Shown in pieces: positions 8,494-15,836 of a DNA stretch of 44,993 bases. Position 1 is the stretch's first letter. Each line of letters opens with the position of its first letter. The position numbers were made by a program, and so were the translations under genes. The stretch lies in assembly GCA_022773025.1 (NCBI GenBank), contig JALEZF010000065.1:1-44993 (forward strand), in the 5' to 3' direction. Under the pieces are notes generated by a model. It was not told where the DNA came from. It saw nothing but the letters and a program-made list of their open reading frames with translations, and did not search any database. Source of the stretch: Clostridium sp. GTDB lineage: Bacteria; Bacillota; Clostridia; Clostridiales; Clostridiaceae.

Positions 8494-8952
8494 ATGGAAA
8501 TTTTCATAATAATATTGGGCATCATATTAGATAGGATAACAAAACTTTGGGCATTAAACGTATTAAAGCCTGATAATGATATAATAGTCATAAAAAATTA
8601 TTTTCAACTAGCATATTTAGAAAATAGAGGAGCTGCTTTTGGTATATTTCAAAATAAGGTAGTGTTCTTAAGTTTATTTACTGTTATTTTGATAATAGGT
8701 CTTATCATATATTTATATAAAAATAGAGGAAAGTCAAGAATTTTATCTATAAGCTTAAGCCTTATTATATCAGGAGCTTTAGGAAATTTTTATGATAGGA
8801 TAGTATACAAATATGTAGTTGACTTTATATGTGTTCATTATAAAGATATATATTACTTTCCAACTTTTAATGTGGCAGACATTTTTGTAGTTTGTGGTAC
8901 TATACTTTTAGCAATTTATATATTAAGGATGGAGTCAGATGGAGAACTTTAA
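8494..8952 (+). CDS. lspA: Lipoprotein signal peptidase II LspA
   Basis: 152 residues, four membrane segments. The aspartic peptidase signature is complete: the catalytic Asp in SGALGNFYDRIV and the second in FNVADIFVVCG; AYLENRGAAFGIF is the third family block. LspA cleaves the signal peptide of prolipoproteins after lipid attachment to the cysteine; the lipoprotein at 15826 would be a substrate. TGGGAGGAAATC precedes the ATG. The divIVA terminator lies upstream, so it needs its own promoter; a TATAAT hexamer at 8473-8478 is a possible -10 element, without a clear -35. It overlaps the next gene by 14 bases. Confidence 0.96.
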   Translation: MEIFIIILGIILDRITKLWALNVLKPDNDIIVIKNYFQLAYLENRGAAFGIFQNKVVFLSLFTVILIIGLIIYLYKNRGKSRILSISLSLIISGALGNFYDRIVYKYVVDFICVHYKDIYYFPTFNVADIFVVCGTILLAIYILRMESDGEL

Positions 8953-9856
8953 ATTTCAAATTTCAGAAGAGCATAACGGCAAAAGAATAGATAAATATTT
9001 GTCATCAGTACTTGATGGAAAGTCTAGGTCTTATATTCAAGGTGTAATAGATGAAGAAAAAGTTAATGTTAACGGAAAAATAGTGAAAAGCAATTATAAA
9101 TTAAAGACTAAAGATGTAATAGATTTAGAAATACCTGAACCAACTGAACTGAAAGTAACTCCAGAAAATATTCCTTTAGACATCCTTTATGAGGACAAAG
9201 ATGTAATTGTGGTAAATAAACCTCAGGGCATGGTAGTTCACCCGGCTCCAGGAGCTTATGACGGAACTATGGTAAATGCTCTGCTTTATCACTGCAAAGA
9301 TCTATCTGGAATAAATGGAATTATACGACCAGGAATTGTCCATAGAATAGACAAAGATACTTCTGGGATATTAGTGGTAGCAAAAAATGATAATGCCCAC
9401 AATATATTGGCTGAGCAATTAAAGGATCACTCAATGACAAGAGAATATTATGCATTGGTTGAAGGAGTAATTAAAGAAGATGAAGGCACTATAAATAGAC
9501 CTTTAGCAAGGCATCCTAAAGAACGTATAAAAATAGCTGTTGTTGAGGGAGGTCGTGAAGCAATAACTCATTTCAGTGTTATTGAAAGATTTAAGGAAAA
9601 TACTTTAGTTAGATGTATATTAGAGACAGGAAGAACTCATCAAATAAGAGTTCATATGGCTTATATAGGTCATCCTCTAGTTGGAGATCCTGTTTATGGT
9701 TATAAAAAGCAAAAATTTAAACTACAAGGACAGATGCTTCATGCAAAAGTTTTAGGATTCATTCATCCTTCAACTAAGGAATATATTCGCTTTGAAAGTC
9801 CCCTTCCAGATTATTTTGAGGATGTTTTAAACAAATTAAGAGTTTCTTCCTTATAG
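8939..9856 (+). CDS. rluD: RluA/RluD family pseudouridine synthase (YlyB-like)
   Basis: 305 residues. It has an N-terminal S4 domain (KRIDKYLSSVLDGKSRSYIQ) and a pseudouridine synthase catalytic domain with the active-site motif HRIDKDTSGILVVAK carrying the catalytic Asp. TGRTHQIRVHMAYIGHPLVGD is the characteristic RluA/RluD C-terminal block. Members isomerise specific uridines in 23S rRNA; the exact target cannot be read from the sequence, although E. coli RluD modifies helix 69. Its ATG lies inside lspA, and AGGATGGAG just upstream serves as ribosome site, so the two genes are translated together. Bacillus has the same lspA-ylyB-pyrR order. Confidence 0.93.
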   Translation: MENFKFQISEEHNGKRIDKYLSSVLDGKSRSYIQGVIDEEKVNVNGKIVKSNYKLKTKDVIDLEIPEPTELKVTPENIPLDILYEDKDVIVVNKPQGMVVHPAPGAYDGTMVNALLYHCKDLSGINGIIRPGIVHRIDKDTSGILVVAKNDNAHNILAEQLKDHSMTREYYALVEGVIKEDEGTINRPLARHPKERIKIAVVEGGREAITHFSVIERFKENTLVRCILETGRTHQIRVHMAYIGHPLVGDPVYGYKKQKFKLQGQMLHAKVLGFIHPSTKEYIRFESPLPDYFEDVLNKLRVSSL

Positions 9857-9886
9857 TTGAAATTTTGTATAAGATTATAATTGAAG

Positions 9887-9915
9887 TTGATAAATAAAAA
9901 TATGTATGATACAAT
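9887..9915 (+). promoter_or_regulatory. Sigma-A promoter of pyrR
   Basis: TTGATA (9887-9892) and TACAAT (9910-9915) are separated by exactly 17 bases. Transcription would start near 9922, a few bases before the PyrR-binding RNA hairpin. It begins about 30 bases after the rluD stop, with no terminator in between. Confidence 0.8.
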
Positions 9916-9930
9916 AAAACAAAGTGAAGA

Positions 9931-9995
9931 CCTTTAAATGGCTCCGAGAAGTCGTAAGGATAAAATTATATTTTGATAGGTTAAGTTTTATCCTT
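9931..9995 (+). promoter_or_regulatory. PyrR-binding hairpin and antiterminator of the pyrR attenuator
   Basis: A lower stem CCTT (9931-9934)/AAGG (9956-9959), a 5' bulge TAAA, an upper stem TGGCT/AGTCG and a hexaloop CCGAGA (9944-9949) fit the known PyrR target: a conserved UUUAA-containing bulge and a CNGNGA loop. The AAGGATAAAA segment at 9956-9965 can instead pair perfectly with TTTTATCCTT at 9986-9995, forming an antiterminator that destroys the terminator. PyrR with UMP stabilises the first hairpin and so favours termination. Confidence 0.9.
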
Positions 9996-10016
9996 AGGAT
10001 AAAACTTTTTATTTTT
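9983..10016 (+). terminator. Attenuator terminator before pyrR
   Basis: An 11-base perfect stem AAGTTTTATCC (9983-9993)/GGATAAAACTT (9997-10007) with a three-base loop is followed by TTTATTTTT. It is mutually exclusive with the upstream antiterminator helix and lies 30 bases before pyrR. Confidence 0.9.
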
Positions 10017-10046
10017 AGAAAATTATATTAAGAAAGGAGGATTAAG

Positions 10047-10583
10047 ATGAATTTAAAAGCTACTTTACTCGACAAGGACTCTATAAGAAGAAGTTTGATA
10101 AGAATTTCTCATGAAATTATTGAAAAAAATAAAGGTGCACAAGACATTATATTAATCGGAATAAAAAGAAGAGGATATCCTTTAGCTAAAAGAATAGCAG
10201 AAAATATCCGTAAGTTTGAGGGCACAGATGTACCTGTGGGAACTGTAGATATATCCTTATACAGAGATGATTTAGAAAACTTGGATGACAAGGCTACAAT
10301 AAATGATAAAAATTTAGGTGTAGAGGTAAAGGGAAAGAAAGTCATTCTTATAGATGATGTTTTATATACAGGAAGAACTGTAAGAGCAGCAATTGATGCT
10401 ATTATGGATCAAGGAAGACCTAGCATAATACAACTTGGAGTTTTAATTGATAGAGGTCATAGAGAACTTCCTATAAGAGCTGATTATGTTGGGAAAAACA
10501 TACCAACTTCTAAAGATGAGATAGTATGTGTATCTATTGAAGAGATTGATGAGGAAGATTCAGTAAAGATTTACGAGAGATAG
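10047..10583 (+). CDS. pyrR: Bifunctional pyr operon regulator / uracil phosphoribosyltransferase PyrR
   Basis: 178 residues, type I phosphoribosyltransferase fold. The PRPP loop VILIDDVLYTGRTVRAA is complete, and IILIGIKRRGYPLA near the N-terminus and QLGVLIDRGHRELPIRADYVGKN match PyrR. It binds UMP/UTP and the leader RNA to control pyrimidine genes, and has weak uracil phosphoribosyltransferase activity. AAAGGAGG lies 6 bases before the ATG. The attenuator directly upstream means the gene is autoregulated. It is followed after 64 bases by uraA; the de novo pyr genes are not in this window, so here PyrR is paired with uracil uptake only. Confidence 0.97.
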   Translation: MNLKATLLDKDSIRRSLIRISHEIIEKNKGAQDIILIGIKRRGYPLAKRIAENIRKFEGTDVPVGTVDISLYRDDLENLDDKATINDKNLGVEVKGKKVILIDDVLYTGRTVRAAIDAIMDQGRPSIIQLGVLIDRGHRELPIRADYVGKNIPTSKDEIVCVSIEEIDEEDSVKIYER

Positions 10584-10606
10584 TTTATATAATACATATA
10601 AATTAA

Positions 10607-10641
10607 CTTTTAAAATAACCCAGAGAGGTTATAAAGGGAGG
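10607..10641 (+). promoter_or_regulatory. Second PyrR-type RNA hairpin, overlapping the uraA ribosome site
   Basis: A lower stem CTTT (10607-10610)/AAAG (10633-10636), a bulge TAAA, a 6-base upper stem ATAACC/GGTTAT and a CAGAGA hexaloop (10621-10626) reproduce the PyrR target pattern of the pyrR leader. The 3' side of the lower stem is the beginning of AAAGGGAGG (10633-10641), the Shine-Dalgarno sequence of uraA. No terminator or alternative helix follows, so PyrR bound here would most simply block translation. The structure is seen; the mechanism is inferred. Confidence 0.82.
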
Positions 10642-10647
10642 AAAAAA

Positions 10648-11916
10648 ATGAAAAATTATATTGATGTAGATGAAAAAATGCCTTTATTAAAAACCATACC
10701 ATTAAGCCTTCAACACCTTTTTGCTATGGTAGGAGCTACAATACTAGTTCCTATGCTTACAAATACTAGCCCTTCTCTAGCACTATTTTGTAGTGGAATT
10801 GGAACACTACTATATATTCTCTGCACAAAGGGAAAGCTACCTGCATATATAGGTTCATCCTTTGCATTTATTGCACCTATAACAGTAGCTACAGCAGAAT
10901 ACGGAAAAAGTGCTATGCTCTCAGGTGTTATTGGAGCAGGTGTTATCTATGTAATTACAGCTGGAATAATAAAGGTTGTAGGAACAAAGTGGATTGACAG
11001 AATACTTCCACCAGTATTAGTTGGATCAGTAGTAATAGTAATAGGACTAGGACTTGCAGGTACTGCAATAAACTGGGCAGGACTTAATCCAAACTTTGTA
11101 TCAGATGCTATGGTTAATGTTTCAAGAAGTACATGGATACTAGTGTCTCTAGTTACTTTAGGCGTTGGTGTATTTGGAAGTATGTATTTCAAGGGTTTCC
11201 TAGGGGTTATACCAATACTTATAGCAATGGTAGTTGGATATCTATTATCATTGTTCTTAGGAGTTATACCAAAAGAAACTATAGATTTGATTTTATCTTC
11301 AAATATAATACAAGTACCAGAGTTTACATTCCCTACTTTCCATATGGGTTCTATAATGCTTATGGCACCAGTGGCTGTTGTTACATTAGCAGAGCATATA
11401 GGACATGTTTATGTAACTAACAATGTGTGTGGAAGAGATTTTACAGTAGATCCAGGACTTCATAGATCCATATTAGGAGATGGAGTTGCAACTATGTTCG
11501 CAGGACTTGTAGGAGGACCTCCAAACACAACTTATGGAGAAAATATAGGAGTTATGGCCATAACTAGAGTTTATAGTGTATGGGTTATTGGAGTAGCTGC
11601 TGTTATCGCAATATTACTTTCATTTATAGGACCAGTAGCAACTATCATTAGTAATATACCACTACCTGTAATGGGTGGAGTAAGTGTACTATTATTTGGA
11701 ATAATAGCTTCATCTGGATTTAGAATATTTGTTGAAAATAAGATTGATTTTAGTAAAAAGAAAAATTTAATAATATCTTCAGTTGTTATAGTCCTTGGCA
11801 TAGGCGGAGCTATAATAAAGATTGGAAATACTGAGCTTTCAGGGGTGGCTTTAGCTACATTAGTAGGTATAGTATTAAACTTAGTTTTACCTGAAATTAG
11901 TAAGTCGGAACAATAA
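10648..11916 (+). CDS. uraA: Uracil permease (NCS2 nucleobase:cation symporter)
   Basis: 422 residues with about 12-14 membrane segments. LPLSLQHLFAMVGATILVP near the N-terminus and VGGPPNTTYGENIGVMAIT in the middle are characteristic of the UraA/PyrP branch of the NCS2 family. It imports uracil by proton symport, feeding UMP synthesis by uracil phosphoribosyltransferase. AAAGGGAGG lies 6 bases before the ATG, inside a PyrR-like RNA hairpin, so uptake is likely shut down when UMP is high. It shares the pyrR transcript and is followed by a terminator-like hairpin. Confidence 0.95.
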   Translation: MKNYIDVDEKMPLLKTIPLSLQHLFAMVGATILVPMLTNTSPSLALFCSGIGTLLYILCTKGKLPAYIGSSFAFIAPITVATAEYGKSAMLSGVIGAGVIYVITAGIIKVVGTKWIDRILPPVLVGSVVIVIGLGLAGTAINWAGLNPNFVSDAMVNVSRSTWILVSLVTLGVGVFGSMYFKGFLGVIPILIAMVVGYLLSLFLGVIPKETIDLILSSNIIQVPEFTFPTFHMGSIMLMAPVAVVTLAEHIGHVYVTNNVCGRDFTVDPGLHRSILGDGVATMFAGLVGGPPNTTYGENIGVMAITRVYSVWVIGVAAVIAILLSFIGPVATIISNIPLPVMGGVSVLLFGIIASSGFRIFVENKIDFSKKKNLIISSVVIVLGIGGAIIKIGNTELSGVALATLVGIVLNLVLPEISKSEQ

Positions 11917-11951
11917 TAGTAAAACTATATATTAATTAAATTTTGAGGTAT

Positions 11952-11985
11952 AATAATAGGTGAGGTTTCTTGCCTATTATTTTTA
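11952..11985 (+). terminator. Probable terminator after uraA
   Basis: AATAATAGG (11952-11960) pairs with CCTATTATT (11973-11981), followed by a short T-rich stretch. A TATAAT hexamer (11949-11954) overlaps the left arm and might also act as a -10 element for the next gene. Confidence 0.6.
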
Positions 11986-12005
11986 CTTTATTAAGGAGAG
12001 TACAT

Positions 12006-13121
12006 ATGAATTATGAATTAATTGCAACTACTACATTTGGTATAGAATCTGTAACAGCTAGAGAGCTTAAAGATTTAGGATATGAAGATTTAAAAGTTGA
12101 AAATGGAAGAGTTACTTTCAGCGGAGATGAAATGGATATAGCTATATGCAACATATGGCTTAGAAGTGCAGATAGAATTCTTATAAAGGTTAAAGAATTT
12201 AAAGCTACAACTTTTGAGGAGCTTTTCCAAGGTACAAAAGATGTGCCTTGGGCAAAGATGATTCCATACAACGGAGAAATGCACGTAGTTGGAAAGTCAA
12301 TAAAGTCCACATTATTTAGTGTTCCTGACTGCCAAAGCATAGTTAAAAAGGCTGTCATAGAATCTATGAAGCTTACATATAAAAGAGATAGATTTCCTGA
12401 AGATGGACCTAAATACAAAATAGAAATAGCTCTTTTAAAAGATATAGCTACCTTAACCATAGACACTTCAGGACCGGGATTACACAAGAGGGGATATAGA
12501 GAGGTAGCAGGAGCAGCGCCACTTAAAGAGACAATGGCAGCAGCATTAGTTCTTATTTCTAAATGGAATGGAAATGAAATTTTAATAGATCCTTTCTGTG
12601 GGTCAGGTACAATTCCTATAGAAGCTGCACTTATAGCAAAAAATATAGCTCCAGGGCTTAATAGGACATTTGTATGTGAGGAATGGCCTATAATGAGTCC
12701 TCTTCTATTTAAGCAAGTTAGAGAGGGTGCTTTAAAGTCAATAAACAAAAAAGATGTAAAGATTAAAGCCAGTGATATCGATACAAGAGTTTTAAGTATA
12801 GCTAGAGAAAATGCTAGAAAAGCTGGGGTTTCTAATTACATTACTTTTGAAAGAAAAGATTTTAGAGAGATAGTTTTAAGAGAGAAAGAAGGCTTTATAA
12901 TAAGCAATCCACCTTATGGTGAGAGAATAGGTGAAGAAGAAATCATAAGAAAGCTTTATAAGAAGCTAGGCCAAGATTTTAGAAAGAGTGATGATTGGAA
13001 GTTTTATGTCCTTACTTCCTATGAAGATTTTGAAAAATGTTTTGGATTAAAATCTAATAAAAATAGAAAATTATTTAATGGAAGACTTAAATGTTATTAC
13101 TACCAATATCATAAAGAGTAA
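12006..13121 (+). CDS. rlmL: THUMP-domain 23S rRNA guanine-N2 methyltransferase (RlmL/YpsC family)
   Basis: 371 residues. The N-terminal THUMP/ferredoxin-like RNA-binding region covers about residues 1-155 (MNYELIATTTFGIESVTARE opens the family). A class I SAM-dependent methyltransferase follows: DPFCGSGTIPIEAALIA binds the cofactor region and ISNPPYGERIG is the NPPY catalytic motif of N2-guanine methyltransferases. The family methylates G2445 of 23S rRNA in E. coli (N-terminal half of RlmL); the target here is inferred. I chose ATG 12006 because TTAAGGAGAG lies just upstream; the frame is open back to 11970, but that part resembles no family sequence and overlaps the hairpin. Confidence 0.88.
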   Translation: MNYELIATTTFGIESVTARELKDLGYEDLKVENGRVTFSGDEMDIAICNIWLRSADRILIKVKEFKATTFEELFQGTKDVPWAKMIPYNGEMHVVGKSIKSTLFSVPDCQSIVKKAVIESMKLTYKRDRFPEDGPKYKIEIALLKDIATLTIDTSGPGLHKRGYREVAGAAPLKETMAAALVLISKWNGNEILIDPFCGSGTIPIEAALIAKNIAPGLNRTFVCEEWPIMSPLLFKQVREGALKSINKKDVKIKASDIDTRVLSIARENARKAGVSNYITFERKDFREIVLREKEGFIISNPPYGERIGEEEIIRKLYKKLGQDFRKSDDWKFYVLTSYEDFEKCFGLKSNKNRKLFNGRLKCYYYQYHKE

Positions 13122-13148
13122 AGGCAATACCTTTACTCTATTCTTTTT
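13116..13148 (+). terminator. Terminator between convergent rlmL and rqcH
   Basis: GAGTAAAGG (13116-13124) and CCTTTACTC (13130-13138) form a perfect 9-base stem that includes the rlmL stop codon. TATTCTTTTT follows on the + strand. It may also terminate rqcH transcripts, but the T tract on that side is weaker. Confidence 0.8.
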
Positions 13149-14818
13149 AGATCTAAATTTTTAGGTGTCACATATAAAGTTTTATTAGTATAATAAATGA
13201 CCATTCCAGGTTTAGCATGGGATGGCTTTTTTACATTTCTCACTTCTGTATAATCTATAGGAACATTAGTGGAATTTTGAGCTTTGCTATAGTAAGCAGC
13301 TAATGTAGCTCCTTCCATTAAAGTTGTTTCATCAATATTCTTTGATCTTATTATAACGTGAGAGCCGGGGATGTTCTTTGTATGCATCCATGTATCAACT
13401 TTATCTGCAAATTTTAAAGTTAAATAATCATTTTGAATATTATTTTTTCCTACATAAATGTCTATGCCGGTAGAGGACAGAAAGTGCATAGGTTTTGATG
13501 GTTTAATCTTTTGTTTATTCACTTTTACATGACGGATATATCCACTTTCGGCAAGCTCTTTTCTTATATCAAGTATCTCATCATAACTTTCAAGATTATT
13601 TATAGAAGTTAGAACTGAATTAAGGTAGTCCATTTCTTCCTTGGCTTTTTCAATTTGTTCAAGAGCTGCAGCTTCAGTCTTTTTTAATTTTCCATATTTA
13701 TTAAAGTACCTCTGAGCATTTTCGGAAGGACTTTTATTTTCATCTAATTCAACAGAAATAGTTTCTCCATCTAAGCTATAGTAATTTAAAACATCTATAG
13801 ATTTCATACCTTGTTTTATAGAATATATATTTGCAGTTAAAAGTTCACCTTTTATTTTGAAATCATCTTTAGTTTCACATTCTTTTAAAGCTTCATTTAA
13901 GAGAAGTAGTTTCTTTGAAATTCTATCTATATTGGTATGAATGAGTTTTTGCAAATCCAAAGTTCTACTATGAAGTCTGTCCTGCTTATCTTTTTTGGAA
14001 TAATACTCATCTAACAATACAGATGGACTGTGAAAGGCAACTTTTTCATTGTACTTTGATAGAGGTATACAGTGAAAATCTTTAAAGTTATCATTTTCCT
14101 TGTATATTGCAAAAGAAAAATTGTGATTTATAAATATGTCTTTAAAGGCACAAGTCAACTCCCCAAATAAATCGGTAGAATTCTTTACTTTAAAGAATAG
14201 TGCTGAGGAAGTGCTTTTGCTTACCCCTGTAAAGATTTTTGAAAAGCTATTTTCATTTATATCCAAATTTGAAATAGCATTTTTAAATTCTGTTTCTGAA
14301 AAGTTTATAGGATTTAATTTATCAGAAGCAGGTGGATAAACATAGTTTAAACCAGGAAGAAGAGTTCTATAGCTATTTATATCTGGAGTTATATGCTTTA
14401 TAGAATCCATAAGTTTATTGTCTCTCTCTCTTACTAAACTTATATTACTATGACGCCCCATTATTTCGCAAATCAAATAATATATACTATTAAAACCTAA
14501 TTCATCTGTGCTTTCAAATTTTAATTTTACAATTCTATCTGTAGAAACTTGTTCTATTTCTAAAAGTTTTGCGCCAACTAAATATTTTCGAAGGAGCATA
14601 CAAAATGAAGGAGCTTTGTTTGGATTAGGTTTTGAAAAAGCAGTCATGTGAATACGTGGGTATGTTGAACTGGCTGTCAAAAGTAATTTTCTATTTCCCC
14701 TAAAAGTTAATATAATTTCGTCTTTTTCAGGTTGATTTATTTTATCTATTTTAGAATTAACAATGGTTTCTTTAAGCTCTTCAAGGACACTATAAAGAAA
14801 AATACCATCATAAGCCAT
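13133..14818 (-). CDS. rqcH: Rqc2 homologue RqcH (NFACT protein, ribosome quality control)
   Basis: 561 residues. The N-terminal NFACT-N domain starts MAYDGIFLYSVLEEL and contains TYPRIHMT, RKYLVGAKLLEIEQ and the Asp94-Arg95 pair (STDRIVKL) that corresponds to the DR motif needed by B. subtilis RqcH for tail synthesis. A central coiled coil (about 280-440) is followed by the NFACT-R domain with HTKNIPGSHVIIRS and a KKPSHAKPGMVIYY block. RqcH binds obstructed 50S subunits and adds C-terminal alanine tails that mark proteins for degradation; older annotations call it fibronectin-binding protein. The start at 14818 has AAAGGAT 10 bases upstream, better than the longer frame to 14869. It is the only minus-strand gene here. 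Confidence 0.93.
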   Translation of the reverse strand: MAYDGIFLYSVLEELKETIVNSKIDKINQPEKDEIILTFRGNRKLLLTASSTYPRIHMTAFSKPNPNKAPSFCMLLRKYLVGAKLLEIEQVSTDRIVKLKFESTDELGFNSIYYLICEIMGRHSNISLVRERDNKLMDSIKHITPDINSYRTLLPGLNYVYPPASDKLNPINFSETEFKNAISNLDINENSFSKIFTGVSKSTSSALFFKVKNSTDLFGELTCAFKDIFINHNFSFAIYKENDNFKDFHCIPLSKYNEKVAFHSPSVLLDEYYSKKDKQDRLHSRTLDLQKLIHTNIDRISKKLLLLNEALKECETKDDFKIKGELLTANIYSIKQGMKSIDVLNYYSLDGETISVELDENKSPSENAQRYFNKYGKLKKTEAAALEQIEKAKEEMDYLNSVLTSINNLESYDEILDIRKELAESGYIRHVKVNKQKIKPSKPMHFLSSTGIDIYVGKNNIQNDYLTLKFADKVDTWMHTKNIPGSHVIIRSKNIDETTLMEGATLAAYYSKAQNSTNVPIDYTEVRNVKKPSHAKPGMVIYYTNKTLYVTPKNLDLKRIE

Positions 14819-14859
14819 AATATCATATCCTTTCATTAGTGAACTACATAGATACACAT

Positions 14860-14889
14860 AGTATATCATTAAGAATTAATATGTATCAA
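14860..14889 (-). promoter_or_regulatory. Sigma-A promoter of rqcH
   Basis: On the minus strand TTGATA (14889-14884) and TATACT (14865-14860) are 18 bases apart, and transcription would start roughly 35 bases before the rqcH ATG. It faces away from dapF. Confidence 0.7.
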
Positions 14890-15005
14890 GGATATAACCT
14901 AAAAGAATAAATTAATATAAAATCATATAATTTAATCTTTTGTAATGATTTTTTTTTATCAATGGAGTATTATAATAATGTATTACAAAGAAGGTAGGGA
15001 AAAAT

Positions 15006-15836
15006 ATGAATTTTACGAAGATGCATGGAATAGGTAATGATTTCATTATTATAGATGACTTAGATAATAAATATTTAGGAATGGAAGGAAATATAGCAAA
15101 AAAAATATGTCATAGACACTTTGCTATAGGAGGGGATGGCGTTATTTTCGTTAGAAAAAGTGATGCTTTCGATATAAAGATGGTTATAATAAATTCCGAC
15201 GGTTCTTATGCAGCTATGTGCGGTAATGGGTTAAGGTGTTTTGTTAAATATGTTTATGATAGAGGTATAGTGAAGAAAAAGTTCATAGATGTTGAGACTG
15301 GAGATGGATTGAAAAAAGTAAAAGTAAATGATTACAAAGGTATAGCGGAAACCATAGAAGTTAATATGGGAAGGGGCTCATTTTTGCCAAAAGATATACC
15401 AGCTAAAGGTGAAAAACCTATAATAAATAAAATAATCTCAGAAAATCACAAGAATTACTCTATAATATCATTGCGAATGGGAGTGCCGCATACTGTTATA
15501 CTAGGAAAACTAAATGATTTTGATGTACATGAAGGAATGAATATTGAAAATAATGATTTGTTTTTGGAAGGGACTAATGTAGATTTTTGTGAGGTTGAAA
15601 ATAGAAGTTCTATAAAGGTTAGGACCTGGGAACGTGGAGCAGGTCCAACTTTAGCTTGCGGAACGGGATGTTGTGCCTCTTTTCTAGCAGCTTATAAGGT
15701 AGGGCTAGTAGATGATAATGTAATTGTTCATGTTGATGGAGGAAAGTTAAATATCAAACTAGTAGATGATGATGTATATATGATAGGTGAAGCTGTTCAG
15801 GCTTTTACAGGAAGTATTTGTATAAATGAAAAATAA
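15006..15836 (+). CDS. dapF: Diaminopimelate epimerase DapF
   Basis: 276 residues. It converts LL- to meso-diaminopimelate, the direct precursor of lysine and of the peptidoglycan cross-linking residue. Both catalytic cysteines are present: Cys72 in AMCGNGLRCF and Cys218 in LACGTGCCASF; FTKMHGIGNDFIIID at the N-terminus is the family opening. GAAGGTAGGG precedes the ATG. A TATAAT hexamer at 14971-14976 is a likely -10 element, although no good -35 is spaced correctly. The last 11 bases overlap the start of the following lipoprotein gene, so the two are translated as a unit. Confidence 0.97.
   Translation: MNFTKMHGIGNDFIIIDDLDNKYLGMEGNIAKKICHRHFAIGGDGVIFVRKSDAFDIKMVIINSDGSYAAMCGNGLRCFVKYVYDRGIVKKKFIDVETGDGLKKVKVNDYKGIAETIEVNMGRGSFLPKDIPAKGEKPIINKIISENHKNYSIISLRMGVPHTVILGKLNDFDVHEGMNIENNDLFLEGTNVDFCEVENRSSIKVRTWERGAGPTLACGTGCCASFLAAYKVGLVDDNVIVHVDGGKLNIKLVDDDVYMIGEAVQAFTGSICINEK

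Noticed and set aside
12011-12748. 245-residue open frame on the minus strand inside rlmL
   Set aside because: It mirrors the codons of a clear methyltransferase gene, has no ribosome site and no family motif.
13133-14818. Fibronectin-binding adhesin, a common label for this family
   Set aside because: No signal peptide or wall anchor; NFACT domains and the DR motif indicate RqcH.
14940-14976. Promoter TTGTAA...TATAAT before dapF
   Set aside because: The gap is 25 bases, too long for a sigma-A promoter; only the -10 is kept as a remark.
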